From: Catenaria anguillulae PL171
Lineage: Eukaryota > Blastocladiomycota > Blastocladiomycetes > Blastocladiales > Catenariaceae
Length of the DNA stretch: 64,000 nucleotides
Assembly: GCA_002102555.1 (NCBI GenBank)
Contig: MCFL01000018.1
Coordinates: 124,001 to 188,000, forward strand
Reading direction: 5' to 3'
The translations under genes were made by a program, and so were the position numbers. Positions 12,326-24,391 of this stretch are shown in pieces; position 1 is the first letter of the stretch; every line of letters begins with the position of its first letter. The notes under the pieces are model-generated. The model did not search any database. It worked only from the letters and a program-made list of their open reading frames with translations, and had not been told where the DNA came from.

Positions 12326-13459
12326 TGTTTGCGTCGTACGAGTGCTTGCATCTAATGTGAGCTGTTGCTGTGCAGCTCCGGCGTTGGCCTGAGTTGACCT
12401 GGCTTCTTGAGGGCGGATGACAGTGGGTCGTCAGGGTTCAATGTCGCCGGTTGGTAAGCTTTCCAGCTGATCCAGAAATAGCCGTTGCGGATTGTGCCGT
12501 GCCCACGACTCCTCCAGGAGCGCTGGTTTGTTGCTGCTGGGCAACCGACATAGTCTGCTGTTGAGACAGCGCCGTCAGGTTGCTGGCCATTGCGACAACG
12601 CTTCGCCGACGTTGCGGACAGCAAGCTGGACATCTTGAGGTGGCGTTCCCACTCCGCTGAGCGCTTTTTGTCAAGTCGTTGTCGCCCGTCAGAAGATCGA
12701 GTTCCAATGTAAATCTATGTGAGGAAACATACGCGTTTGCCGCTCATTGTCCCCGACCGCTGCCGCCCCTCTGCCGACATTTCTCGGCTGTTGGATCGAC
12801 TGACCCCAGCGCTTGCCACATCGCTCGTCTCTCGCAGCAGTGCTCGCTCCTCGGGTGCCGGTTTGCGGAACTGGTCAAAAATGACCTACGGCGGCCGCCG
12901 CTGCTACTCGGGTTGGCATCTACCGGAGCGCGCCTTGCCGGCTTGCACTGCCGCGCCGGGACTGAGAGGTCGGTGACTGGTCAGACATGACGAAAAGGCA
13001 GGTGATTTCATTGACTGTCGGGTTATACTTGAACAATAGCTTTGATGTCGTTTTGACTCGGTGAGATGGTAATGGTGTTCGCACGCTGCCTGAAAGTATC
13101 GTCATTCATGGATGATGACGCAAATTGGTAGGAACGGAAAATTTGTGCGTCGCCCCCTTGCCTCGGAGCTGAGGACGGAGTTGTCTCAGGAGTCATGCCC
13201 GCCCGCGATCTCTGATCACTTGTGAATGAAAAATGATGCATGGCGCTCAACATGATGACAGGAATGCACACAACAGTACAGCACACGATAGGTGAATCAA
13301 AAAAAAGAGAGAAAGAAACGGGCACCGAATACGAATACAAGCGGGGGAGAGGGATTGAGTCAAGGGATCAAAGGAGCATGCCACGACAAGACCTGACGAC
13401 AACGGCGGCGAGCGGTAGAGAATCATCCAACGAACTCGACCAAAAGGGAAATGAGTGAC
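12326..13459. other. Unresolved stretch with weak coding hints
   Basis: Upstream of the repeat gene there are two overlapping minus-strand frames (12352-12633 and 12438-12707) rich in Ser, Gln and Ala. One begins MELDLLTGDNDLTKSAQ, and a different frame reads KKRSAEWERHLK. These could be an upstream exon of the repeat-protein gene or a separate small gene, but I cannot join them in frame. From 12708 to 13459 I see no coding signal; GA-rich runs near 13300-13360 may be the 3' region of the DUF2945 gene. Confidence 0.25.
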
Positions 13460-13954
13460 TTAGTTTGACGAATCGTCATCATCGCCGGCAGTGGCCAATC
13501 CAATGATGTGATCCGGAGTGTACGCAGTCTTAGAACACAACAGTCAAGCCAGGGTGAGCGAGGTCCATGTGGCCAGAGACAAATGAGAGGTGAACTGGGT
13601 GAACCTTCTTGGACGTCTTGTCGTTCTGAATCAAGATCTTTGGCTCGGTCGGCGTCGCATTGAAATGCCTTTTGCCCACGTGAATCTTGTCCGTGATAAT
13701 GGAAACGATTGTGCCCGTCGAGGGAGTCGTGACAGACTGTCGTGTCCGAGTTGGGCGAGCTTCGTGTTAGTGGATCAAGGTGGAGTCGGCTGGACTCGGA
13801 GTGATCAACACACCGTGCGATGCTTGTACTCGACGTGGTCGCCGGGCCTGATGTCCATGTTGGCCGAGTCAATGTGGAGTGAGTCGAGAGTCCCCGAGGG
13901 CTGGCGTTGGCGAGTTGACGTGGTGGTGGCGGTCGCGGATGGACGGGTCGACAT
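13460..13954 (-). CDS. DUF2945 / hypervirulence-associated (HVA1) Tudor-domain protein, copy A
   Basis: Three exons: 13814-13954, 13605-13736 and 13460-13528; all introns are phase 0 with GT-AG ends (donors GTGTGT and GTTCAC). The 113-aa protein has a Ser/Thr-rich start (MSTRPSATATTTSTRQRQPS), then the Tudor-like fold signature IRPGDHVEYKHR, STGTIVSIITDKIHVGKRHF, NATPTEPKILIQNDKT and YTPDHIIGLA, with an acidic tail. The family is annotated from a Cryptococcus protein and is widespread in fungi and bacteria; the molecular role is unknown. Copy B at 14412-14839 is its close relative in the same orientation, so this is a tandem duplication. The frame is intact. Confidence 0.8.
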
Positions 13955-14411
13955 GATGACGATCTGGCGCAGAGGGGAGCCGGGGAAGCGCGTCAGAATG
14001 ATGTACTGTACCGGCCGAAGGCAGGGCAAGACGCAAGTGTACATTGTGCTTGGGCAAGTGTGTGTTGTGGGTTAGTGGTTGGTTGACCTTCTTGATGGGC
14101 AAGGGGACTTGAAGAGGGAGGGGAGAATTGGCCACCCATTTGTACTTGGCTGAGTCGACTCACTGTCGAAATCTCAAAGCCTGGCTCCACTCTTCGCTTT
14201 GCCGGAGAGCCAGCCATGGGAAAACCGCGAGAATCCATCGCACGTTTTGCAAAAGTTTTTTTCACAACGTGAGGAATGCATTGGATCGGAACTGAGACCA
14301 ACAAAACTTGCACGTAATAAACCAATTCCGACTCAATCACATCTTCCCAGTGGACGACAGAGACACGAGAAGGACGAGATCACATCCACTCTTGGCCGTG
14401 ACGGAACCAAT
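13955..14411. promoter_or_regulatory. Region between the two DUF2945 copies
   Basis: This 457-bp stretch should hold the promoter of copy A and the 3' end of copy B. It contains no supported gene. A purine-rich run near 14100-14130 is the only visible bias. Confidence 0.3.
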
Positions 14412-14839
14412 TCACTTTTCTTCGGTCTCCTCGTCCTCGGGCGGCGCATAGCCAACCACATGATCGACCTTGTACCCACTCTGCTTGTGTGTGTGATCGT
14501 TGCGAATCATGACCCTGGGCTCCTCAGGTGTCGCGTTGAAGTGCCTCTTGCCGACGTGCGTGCGTTCAGTGACAATGGCCACCACCTCGCCCGTCGACAC
14601 ATTGGAAGCCTGTGGGCAAGTCCGAATTAGGAGAAGGGATATGAGTCAGTGGGAAAAACAATCACGACATGGCAGGTGGGCCGCAAGTACCTGGTTGCCA
14701 ATCGGGTGGTACTGGACGTGATCGCCAGGGTGGATGTCGATGTTCGCTTGCGGCGCGTGCAGCTCGTCGAGCTTATGCGGATGCTTGTCCTTGGCGGGCG
14801 ACGTAGCCTTGTGGTGCCCGATTTCTTGGTCGAGGACAT
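14412..14839 (-). CDS. DUF2945 / HVA1 Tudor-domain protein, copy B
   Basis: Exons 14691-14839 and 14412-14609, with the intron donor GTACTT after Asn-Gln and a CACAG acceptor. The protein (about 115 aa) reads MSSTKKSGHHKATSPAKDKH, then DIHPGDHVQYHPIGNQ, the HVA1 Tudor start, then STGEVVAIVTERTHVGKRHF and PEEPRVMIRNDHTHKQSGYK. It ends in a Glu-rich tail. A base is missing near 14822 in a GGG run: exon 1 has 149 nt and becomes exactly 50 codons with one more G. Compared with copy A, the block VGKRHFNATP is identical while one intron position is absent. Function unknown. Confidence 0.8.
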
Positions 14840-15252
14840 GGCGTTGATTGGTTGACGATGTGAGTCTGTGGGAACCAATGTCGAACAACGAGATGATGAT
14901 GAGCAGGCGTGGCAACTTGGAAGGCAAGGAGGCAAGTTCGGACGTGCATACATGATGAGCGATTGGATACTGGTAAGGGACTTGCCTTGGAGAGTCAGAA
15001 CGGGCCCAAGCTGACGGGCGAAGGCGGGTTTTGCTCGGATTATGTACCTAGGAGCCAAGTTGCCAACCCAACCCAAACCAAACGCGTTTGTCTCGCACTC
15101 ATCTTTCCAATTATATGATTAGGGACGGGAAACTTGTTGCTGCATTAAAAAGTACCACAGGGACATCACACATTTGCGGGCGGGCTGCAGTAGCTATAGT
15201 GGAACAAACTCACACTTGATTCCGACTGCGGTACGAGTCTCACCCTTGCTCC
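14840..15252. promoter_or_regulatory. Region between DUF2945 copy B and the Q-rich gene
   Basis: This 413-bp stretch is upstream of copy B and downstream of the Q-rich gene on the same strand. No gene, RNA or repeat is visible. A CCAAAC-type run and AT-rich bases near 15100-15160 may mark the 3' end of the upstream gene. Confidence 0.3.
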
Positions 15253-15711
15253 TCAATCATCGATTTCAGCCGCTCCAGCAACATCTGGATCACCCGACTG
15301 GGCGTGGCCCTGGTCAACCTTTTTTCCAACCGAAACGACTTGCGTGACTTGGCCCTCGTGCTGCTGCTGATGTTGCTGTTGGAACTGCGTGCCTTTGTCA
15401 TTCGACTCGTCGGCGTGCGGAAGCAGCGGCCGTGTTTCCGACGCATCGCCTTGGGCTTGCGAGGCAGCCGTGGGTGCCATCAGGTCGACAAGCTAAGCAG
15501 GAGAATGTGTGTGTGGTGTGTGGTGGGGGGGGGGTCCTGTCAGCCTCGGTACTTGTGGACATGTGCAGACGAATTGGATGGGTAGGATACGCACAGTCCC
15601 GTGCGACGCAAGTTGGAGCTTTGCTTGTTGATTGGCCGGATCATGCGGCGACAGCGACGTAGCGGCCTGGACGCCGGGGGTCGACTTGTGCGTGGGGATA
15701 CGAGATGACAT
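15253..15711 (-). CDS. Small Gln-rich protein of unknown function
   Basis: Two exons, 15595-15711 and 15253-15492, joined in phase 0 (GTGCGT donor, TTAG acceptor), give 119 aa. The start reads MSSRIPTHKSTPGVQAATSL. The middle has a Gln/His tract (TQFQQQHQQQHEGQ) and the end is acidic (AGAAEIDD). There is no membrane segment and no domain that I recognise. It lies just upstream of the two DUF2945 genes on the same strand but shows no similarity to them. The intact splice phases and short, clean exons are the main support that it is a real gene. Confidence 0.55.
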
Positions 15712-15933
15712 GATGAGGAATGTTGCTTGCGATATCATGAAGAATTGTCTGACTATTCGGCGTGGGGGGCATGTGTCAAAGAGCGAATTCCGAGGGAGCG
15801 AGGCGGACAGCTCACATGGGGCAGAGTGAGACCGCATCAATCCCACAAGGCAAGAAAAAGCAAGTGTCTCAAAAAAGTGCGACGACAGGTACAGGTATGA
15901 CACGACACAACCCACCCGGTCCGACGACCCTAA

Positions 15934-18884
15934 TCAATCCCTTACAGGAATCGCATCAAAAAGCTCTGCATCTGACATGCTCGCAACCATAAGCCCATCG
16001 AGCGCATCGCTGGGCATGGACATGCGCCGCGGCCCGCCGTCATTGTCTGGCGGTGGCGACGACGAGTTCATGCGGCCGTTACCATTGGTTGAAAACGGTG
16101 CGGGGGCGAAAAAGCCGTTGCCCATGGAGGTGCCATCGATGCCCGAGCTGTTGTTCCTGCTGCTGCTGCAGGGACTCACAATGTCGGTCGCGACGCGCAT
16201 GAGGTTTGTCTGCGCCGATTGTGCAAGCAGTGCAAAGTTGGGTGGTGAAATTGGCTCGGCGCTATGGTACACGATGTCACATGTCAGCCGGACCTCTCCG
16301 AGACCATTTGGCAATTCGAAAAGACGTACACAGCATGCACCGACTCGACCCCCAGCCCGGGCTGCGCCAAGGGCAACCACCGAATCCCGAGCCTGTTCAT
16401 CCACGCCTCCTCCTCCCCACCTTTGACGCCCCGACTGTCCCGCCACCGTTGTCGCGTCAAGTCCACCAGCTCGTCCAGAGTCTCGGGCATGTCAAGCGCA
16501 TGCAAATGATCCACCGGCGGCTGCACCGCACCTGCATGCACAATCATACTGCCCGAACTTGCGCCGCCGCCGCCCAACGCCGCGGCCGGCCGCGGCGGCG
16601 AGTCCAACACAGCCACGTGCTGTGCACCGGATCCAGGCACGCACCCAGTGAAGGCGTGCACGTCGTTGTCCGCTGGAAACATGACCGCTTGCCAGGGCGA
16701 TCCGGCGCATGCATGGAATGCGTGGACTTTATCCATGGGCGCGAGTGAGGGCAAATGTGTCGCTGTGACAAAGTGGAGGAATGCAGCAAAAGACGAGCCC
16801 AGATGGTGCATTGAGGCAACTGGAAGGTGCGGCAGGGCATGTGACGTGAGCCAGGTGGTGAATCTGGAACGAAGGTCGGCGGATCGCAGAGACGACAGGT
16901 ATTCAAGGATCGGGCTGTGCGTCCATTGGACCCTCTGCGTCAGTCCATGCTAAACAAGACAAAACGAAAACTGCCGAGCGTACATTGCATCCGATCCCAC
17001 AAACCCGTGAGGTACAATATGCATGGCCTCCAACACGGCCTGCGCGTACTTGAGATCGTGTCCCCACCGCCGCCGCGTCCTCACCATCACATCCAACAAT
17101 GTGCGTGCACGCTCGCCGCCGTCCACAAGCCGCACCGCGTGCGCCAGGCACTTGAGTCCAACAGCCACTTCATTCACTGCCGTTGCTTGCGTCACCGTGT
17201 CAACCAAATACGACTCTACGAGCACATCGAGACGCCGGATAATGCATTCTCTATGCAATGCCGGCGACGCGTGCGTGAGCACAAGCAGCAGAAACTCGAG
17301 CGCGTCAAGCGGCGCGATACTTTGTGGCGACCGCGGCGCACGCTGTGGAGACGCGCACAGAAAAAGCAGGGCGCGATCGAGTGCGCCGAATCGCATGGTC
17401 GAGAGCGGGAACGGATCCACGGGCGACACAACCGAGTCTGGTTCGAGTGTTGTGAGCAGTTGAGCAATGAGCTGGGATCGCACAAGGTCCCACGCGGATA
17501 TCCGGGACGTGTAAGGGTGCAAGAGCGACGTGATTGCAACTGCTTCAACTGGCGGCTCGCCGTCGTTGCCGTCTTGCACGTGCGCGGCGCAAGGGGCCGG
17601 GTGGATGGCGAGCGACAAGCAGAAGGAAAACAGGGCAAATGAGGTGTCGTGCGTTGCTGCGTGTGGAAGGCTGGCGAGGACGGCGCGGATGAGGTTGCGC
17701 GGGATGTGCACGCCGTGCGAGTGCGCGTGTGACAAGGTTGCACAAAGGGTGGGAAATAGCGCAGGGTACGCGGAATGGGTGGTAAGGTGGCAAGCGACAC
17801 GGTCAAAGAAGGATTCGAGTTCGGTGGAAATGAGTGAAGCATGGCCGGCATCTACAAGGCACAATGTGCATAGTGAGCAAAGGTGATTTTTTTGCCTCAT
17901 CTCGAGTAAACACTTGTGGGGCATCAAGATCGGGCAAGCGGTGCCACATTCGAAAAGGAAAGCGAATTACGTTGCACATCCAATTGATGAATGAACATGC
18001 AACGGCATCCGCGCACTTGGTTCCGACGCCATGCAAGTCCCCGCCGGGCATGCCCGACCAGATTCCCAACAAAAATGGGGCGAAGCAAACATACCGAGCA
18101 GCGCAACAAGCATTTGCCCAACCGCACTTCCACACGCCTCCGCGACCTTGCCCAGCCCCAACCCGTCATGCCTCGTGCCAGCCGCCACCCACACGGTTCG
18201 CACTAGCACCAAATCCAGCACAGCGCCCAAAATATCTGCCCACACGCCAACTGCCGCGCACGTTCCAACACGGCATTTGGCCAAGACACCTGCAGACACG
18301 AGCAAAAGCGCCAGGGCAGACGGCAGGATGGGTGCGCCGTCCGATGCCGCGTCGCGAGTGCCTTCGAGGCCGCGGCGGAGTGTGGAGAGAAGGCCCAGTG
18401 GAGGCGGGGGTGCAGCAAGTGCGGGGCGGGACACTTGTGCTGGTGGGAAGCGGCACGCGGCGTGAACGAGCGACGTCCACAAAAGCGCTGCCGAGTCGCG
18501 CGGATCAGAGAGGGGCTGTGGTTGGCGCGCGGATGCGTGGTGGGAAAGTAGCGATGGGGGCGAAGACGTCGAGGGCGAGGAGGCGTGTGGGAGCGGAAGC
18601 GAGAGCGGCAATTGGATGGATGCCGCCGGTGTGCCCGTGCCGCTTGCAAGTGTGTTGACGGTGTCGGATGGTCCTGGTCGGAGCGGCGAGCTGGGCGGAC
18701 TGTTGTTGTTACTGGAGTTGGATCCCCATGGGGAATAGGATGATGGCGACCCAGACCGAGTATCGATCGACGAGGGCGGCGGACTGGGTGATCGCATGCC
18801 GGTGCCTGCACCTTGTATGTGCGGTGCTGGTGATGGCGATGTAGATGGCGGCCGGCCGTGGGCTGCGGACGATGGGCGGATCAT
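15934..18884 (-). CDS. Large protein of unknown function, helical-repeat-like
   Basis: Start MIRPSSAAHGRPPSTSPSP opens a 120-residue Ser/Pro-rich disordered region, followed by Leu/Ala-rich helical sequence that suggests an armadillo- or HEAT-like fold (for example ALLLVSAGVLAKCRVGTCAA and HALPHLPVASMHHLGSSFAA). Exon 1 is 18095-18884 and exon 2 starts at 17851; exon 2 ends near 16985 and the next exon begins near 16935, but that junction is not in clean phase. A missing T near 16310 (VYVFFELPNGLGEVRLTCD) joins the last two frames. The C-terminus is Ser/Asn-rich and ends AELFDAIPVRD. I do not recognise a family. About 900 aa in total. Confidence 0.55.
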
Positions 18885-19613
18885 GGGCGGTGGAGCAATC
18901 GATTAGGTGGGAGCTCGATTTAGCAGTGCATCGAGTGGATTTACGTATACTCATGACTCAATCTACATTTTCTGCTGACGACATTTGATGCATGCATGCT
19001 ATAATGCGAGTTGAGGCATTGAATGATTGAACGCATGCATGGGCGTCGACTTTGATTGATTGGTCTTTGCCGCGGACGGCCGGCGACGGACGACGTGGCA
19101 GACTTCAGTTGTGGCAACTACATGCCAAGTGCCAACCCTCTCGATCAGTCTGCCGTATTCCCAACGCAAAATCCATGGGTGATGAGAAGAAGGAGGTTAT
19201 TTAATATTGTGTACCAAAATCGTCGCAGACCGACGAGGACGAAGCGGAAAGTGAGGCAAGGCACAACAAGCAAAGGGTTTCGACAAGTACTAGCGCGGAT
19301 TGGAGGAAGACAGGCAGAGACAGAGGACGGATGTAGCATCGCAAGTGTAGGTAAATGAAAATGAAAACAAACGGGAGGAAAACAAACAGAATGGGAATGA
19401 AAGAAACAAAACAAAGAGAGAAAGAAAGTGATCGATATTGAACCAGCGGGATAGACACCCACAATACTTTTGGAAAACTGCAACAAAACAAACATCAAAG
19501 GGCAAAGCAACAACAAAAATGATGTGTGAAAGCGAAACTAAACATCGGGAATGATGAAGGAAAAAGAAAAAAAAAAAGAAACGAAAAACACTTGCAAAGC
19601 GCACATCCAATCC
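18885..19613. promoter_or_regulatory. Upstream region of the unknown gene; 3' region of PPZ
   Basis: Both neighbours are on the minus strand. The right part (19350-19610) is A-rich on the plus strand with runs of A near 19560-19590, fitting the 3' flank just before the PPZ stop. The left part holds two TGCATGCA-type palindromes (18989-18996 and 19033-19040) 100-150 bp upstream of the start of the unknown gene. No gene is evident. Confidence 0.4.
18989..18996. promoter_or_regulatory. TGCATGCA palindrome
   Basis: Exact octamer about 105 bp upstream of the start of the unknown gene 15934-18884; a near copy (GCATGCAT) follows at 19033-19040. Confidence 0.4.
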
Positions 19614-21275
19614 TCACCCGCCCGCTTCCTTTGCTCCACTCGCCGCCGGTGGCCCCGGCAAACTGGGCGGTGACATCCTCCGCTTGCCATTCACCACCCG
19701 GACTGCACCCTCGGGCTTGATGATTTCAAATGTGCACATGAGTTCCTCGGAGACACACATGACGGCGCCCAAGTTGTTGAATTCCCCGCAATAGTTTGGT
19801 GCAGAAAAAATGGTGACCAGCGACCGATCCCCGAAAAACTCGTATCCGTCCTCCACAACCATGTGTGCGCGGGCGACGAGGTCAAAGTCGTGCTTGAGCA
19901 GGAACTGGTTAATTACGTTGGCGCCAAAACAATAGGATACGCCGCGCTCGTTATCTTCCCAGTCGACCGCGGTTTCCGATGGGTCAGACCACAGGAGATC
20001 ACTGGAAAAATGGGAAGCGTGGTCAGATCGAGCCCCAATGTAACGGGTAGGCCAGTGATAATACGTACTTGAGCAAGCCATAGTCGGGAACATCGGTGGG
20101 TCGTGGGATGTTGCGTACGTCCTCCATGGTGTCGAGCGAAGGACTCAGCCCGCCGTGAACGCAAAAGATTTTGCCGGCGACAATGCCTGCAATTGGTAGG
20201 CAATCAAACACGTCGATGAAAGTTTTCCACACCTTGACGTTTGCTCGCCGCTTGCATTCGTCGTAGAAGCCGTACACTAGAGTGAGTAGGACCGAGGATA
20301 CACAAAAGGGTGAGCTGTTGAGTGATTGAACGCGAGTTTGCAGAGAAACAAAGATGTATGTACCCTTGTTGACGCCAGCACACTCGTGGTTGCCTCGCAG
20401 CAAGAAGAAATTGCCAGGGTACTTGATCTTGTAGCAGAGAAGCAAGAGGATGGTTTCGAGCGACTGCTTGCCGCGATCCACATAGTCGCCGAGAAAGAGG
20501 TAATTTGCGGCAGGTGGGTAACCGGATTGCGCAAAGAGACGGAGCAGATCGCTGAACTGGCCGTGAATGTCACCTAAATGGACGACATGTGCGTCAGTCG
20601 ATGGAAAACAAAAGGAAAAGCAGAACAGAGGGAATCGACATACCGACAATCTTGACGGGTGGCGCCAACTCGACCAAGGCGGGCTGCGTCAAAAAGATTT
20701 CCCTGGACGCGTGCAAAATGGTCATGATTTCCGAGTTTTTCAAGGGAAGCGACTTGCCACCTTGCCCGTGCCGGCGGCAATGAGCCGTTGAATGACATCG
20801 TCGATATCCAGTGTCTTTGTCTTGGCCGCTCCTCCACTGTCATTGAGCGGTGTGGCATCGACCGGCGTTGATGCCGATGCAGGCGCGTTGGCATCTGTAG
20901 GGGCTGGAGACGGTGCCGTGGCTGATGCTGCGGTTGCTGCTGGTGCAGCATTTGCGGATGCAGGTTGCGGCAGAGCAACCCCCCGGGACCTTGCAAAATG
21001 GGCGACATGGAGCTGATGGCCGTGTCCGAGGTTGACGTGACGATGCGTGTGGGTCCATCGGCGGATAGTTTGCGACGGAATTTGGACGAGGTGGATCGGG
21101 TAATGCCCGGATTGGTGGTGTAAATGACGTGCTGGATGGAAGTTGAGGTGGAGGATCTCGGAAGCGGTGCGTTGGCGCCAGAGGCGGAAGAAGAGGAGGA
21201 TTTTGCATCGTGGACAGCAGAAGAGGTGCCTGGAGGGTCTGGTCCACCTCCTTGCTTTGAAGGATTGTTGCCCAT
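19614..21275 (-). CDS. PPZ1: Ppz-type Ser/Thr protein phosphatase (PP1 family)
   Basis: Exons 20644-21275, 20364-20573, 20069-20276 and 19614-20001; donors GTATGT/GTACAT/GTACGT, phases agree. The protein is about 479 aa. It begins [11 protein letters not shown], a likely N-myristoylation site as in yeast Ppz1, followed by a ~170-residue Ser/Ala/Pro-rich extension. The catalytic core has all metal-site motifs: GDIHG, GDYVDRG, RGNHE, HGGLSP, and SAPNYC near the C-terminus. Known Ppz phosphatases control potassium transport, salt tolerance and cell integrity and are restricted to fungi. Two bases are missing in exon 1, one in a run of six C (plus strand, 20983-20988) and one near 20763; with both restored the exon ends in the phase the intron needs. 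Confidence 0.9.
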
Positions 21276-22041
21276 TGTGAATGGGTGGATTGCAGCGGGT
21301 GATTCAAATGCGGTGCAGCGCTTGTTGACAACGAGCAGACGGCAGTGAAGTGGATGAGAGTGCAGCGGCAGCCGACGATTGTACGACTGGCGGATGGGTG
21401 TGCCGTCAACGAACGGAATGGAATGGGAAAAAGGATGCGACACTTGAAGTACTATGTATGGGGCCTCAGTCCATGGATGGATTGACGAAGGTGGATGATG
21501 ATGGATGCTGGGCCGATCCGTGAGAGAGCTCGAGAGAGAAGATAGTCGGCCGAAAATGAGCGTGAGAGCAGCAACTAGGCAGCGCTATGGGCAGGGCTGC
21601 GAAGTGGTGGTGCCGCGATGACTTTGCCTCGTCTTTGATTTGGTGATAGCCTCTTAAGCTTGCTAATCAGTGTCAGAGGCACAGACGAACCAGGCCGGGA
21701 CCGGGGCCAGAGAAGGATGGGGCAACCTGTGCGGACAGAGGATGGTTGGAATGAGCGATTGCTTGGAGCTTTGCAGTACAGCTGAATGGCATTCTTGGAT
21801 CCATCCATCGATATGTCCAGTCATATTAATCTGCATATGCGCAGCGAGGACGAGGGCCTCTGCGGCGTTGACTCGAGAACTGGCCCAGCCACCGCCACGC
21901 GACGTTTCGACCGGATCACGTGGCCCAGTGTGCTTGTATTGGCGAAATGATCATGTCTCCCTAAATGGATGCATGCATGAATGAACGCAGCAGACACTCT
22001 GGGCAAATGCATAATCCGAGTACATACACGCATTATCTGCC
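21276..22041. promoter_or_regulatory. Divergent promoter region between PPZ and the CaaX gene
   Basis: PPZ reads leftward and the next gene reads rightward, so this 766-bp region must serve both. It carries a TGCATGCA octamer at 21970-21977 about 70 bp before the right-hand start. No TATA box, RNA gene or repeat was recognised. Confidence 0.4.
21970..21977. promoter_or_regulatory. TGCATGCA palindrome
   Basis: Exact octamer in the divergent region between PPZ and the CaaX gene, followed by ATGAATGAACGC, a context similar to that of the other copies. Confidence 0.4.
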
Positions 22042-24328
22042 ATGAATTCACCCAACGATGCCCTCGACCCCTCCGTCCATGTCCCTGTCCATGTCCATGT
22101 GGGCCACTCCAACACGGATCCGCCCACGCTGGTGGCCGGCGGGGCCATGCTCGATGCATCCACAACGACCACTCAACCACAAACGCTTGTCAAGTACTCC
22201 ACCTACGGATGCCTTGCCTCTACTGCAACCGCATCTGTGACGACACCTGTGCACCAGAGTCATGGCGACGCTCAGGCTCAGACTCCAACGGATCACGCCG
22301 CCAAGGTCCTCCTCGACATTCACCTGTCGTCCGTGTGTCTGCTGCAGAACCTCTCGCTCGAAATCGCGCTGGCCGACTCGACACCGGAATCCCCTTCCGC
22401 CCGCATTCCCCGCACCTAAACTCTTCTGGTTCTGCCGACACGGTCCCCGCCACCCCCGTCGCCACGCGCCAAGAGTTTTCCATCCTTGCCGGCGCGCCGG
22501 CTTTGCCACGCGACTTGGTTGCCCCGGCCACACTTTCCAGCTCGCCACCGCCACCTGCATCTTCGGGATCCAATGAAAATGAGGACGACGAGTTGAGCGA
22601 CTCGCTTCCGGATATGATGCCGCCATCGTCTTTGCCCATCCGCCCGCCATCGCCCACTCGGTCCTCATCGTCACTTGTCTCGCCATCGCCAACACCATCA
22701 TCTACTGCAGCATCCACTTCGCCCAACATTGCACCAGGCAGTGGTGTGGGTGGTCGGCGCCGTGCGGGCAGTATGTCAGGTAACCGTTCACCCAAAGCGT
22801 CACCCCCACGCCTTTTGCTGTCGACACCGACATCACCTGCAGCCCCAGCTACAGCCACATTACCAGTTCCACCCGTTTTGCACACTACATCGGTTTCGCC
22901 GCTCTCACAATCACACCACCCACCCGAAACCCCTCCCGACTCTTCTCCGTCGACTGACACCATCAACCACCTGTCCCCGTCCCACTCGCCTCCCCCACCA
23001 ACTGCATCTGCACCCGCACCACCGACCATCAAGCTCACGGGCACGCTGATCGCCACAGAATCGGGCGACCCCTCCCCGTTACACTACCACCTAGACCCGC
23101 CGCCCGCCCCACCGACGCCGGGCCTGCCCTCACGCCGCACACTCACGTACACGGTGCTTGGCAAAGCCGATCACGTCCAACTCACACTGACCGCATCGTG
23201 CGCCTCCCCGCAGGGCCACCAACACTCACCATCCTATCCTTGCACCTTTCCGGGTACCCACTCACCACCTCGCCCGATGCGCGCCACCTGCTCAACCTGC
23301 TCAACCTATCCACAGCACTCGCCGCATGTGCCAACGTGGCTGCGGCCGTCGAGTGCAAAACACTTGCGGCCATTGCCAGCTTGCGTGCACACAAGGTGCG
23401 CCAATACGCCGACTTGATGCGTGCCGCCAGCTCGGCACACGTGCCGTTGCCCGGTGTGCCTGAGGGAAAACAGCGCGGCGTGTTTCGTGCACATGTGGGC
23501 GCCACGTTGGCGGCCATGGTCGCGGGGCAACAAGGTGGACAGGATGCGTTGGCAAGGGTGGCGGCAGCTGAGCTTGAGTTGGCGGCGCGCATGTGGGTCG
23601 CGGACGACCAAGCGGACGACGACGGGGCGATGAGGCCAGGGAAGAGTGTGGAGCGCAACGTCAAGCGCAAGACGAGCAGGCACCCAAAGTGCTGGATTTA
23701 GCTTGGGTCGTTGCGCATCGGTTACCTGCCCTCCATCAGCTCGCAAGCGCCCTGCTTGCGAGCGGCATCGACTATCACATGAGTGCGGGCCTTGATCTCG
23801 TTAGTGTGGTGCTTGAGCGGGCGGCGCATGCAAATGAAATGCAGGACAAGTTGGAGGCGTGGCTCATGCTGGCGACCCAAGCACATCATGACTTGTGTGT
23901 CAAGGTGGCGGCGCGGGCGCGGGCGGCATGTCAGGCGGAATTGCGGATTTGGTGGTGAGGGCAAGACAGGTGCTCGAGACCATCATGGACGTGGTGACGC
24001 GGTTGGAGTATCGGGTGGTCAAGGACGAGGTCGTGGAGGGATGGATTGTGGCGTGTGCAGAGGTGGGCGGGTGGAATGCCGAGGTACGCATGAACTACTC
24101 TGGTCCCTTCTTGCCATCATGCAGGACTGACCCGTCACACTACTAACACATTAACAGACGCAGGTGTTTTTGCATCACGTTGCATACACGTTGTTTGTAC
24201 AGCACCCAACGCTCGTTACAAGTTTACCGGCATCCTTTTTTGAGTCTGTGCTTTGTAGCCTGTTCCCCGACGCTCTCGCTAGGAGTATGGAAAGGCAATA
24301 CCCCTCTGGTTTTTGTGTCTTAAGTTGA
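22042..24328 (+). CDS. Unknown protein with C-terminal CaaX box (CVLS)
   Basis: The likely start is MNSPNDALDPSVHVPVHVHV. A long Ser/Pro/Thr-rich region spans about 22430-23050 (for example PPSSLPIRPPSPTRSSSS), followed by a helical Ala/Leu-rich domain (HLLNLLNLSTALAACANVAA, then VLETIMDVVTRLEYRVVKDE). One intron is clear, from GTACGC after 24084 to an ACAG acceptor at about 24158. The last exon reads TQVFLHHVAYTLFVQHPTLV and ends SMERQYPSGFCVLS. That final tetrapeptide is a classical prenylation signal. Frame breaks near 22400, 23217, 23690 and 23950 look like single missing bases. The region layout (disordered Ser/Pro N-terminus, helical C-terminus) resembles the gene at 15934-18884, but I could not align the two. 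Family unknown. Confidence 0.55.
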
Positions 24329-24391
24329 AATACCTTGCAATTCATAATCCCTGCAAATTTTGACAGGATAACCCCAAAAACAAAATACCTC

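Noticed and set aside
20983-20988. Programmed ribosomal frameshifting in PPZ and other genes.
   Set aside because: The breaks differ in sequence from gene to gene, lack slippery heptamers and downstream structures, and all are fixed by adding one base, which points to sequencing error.
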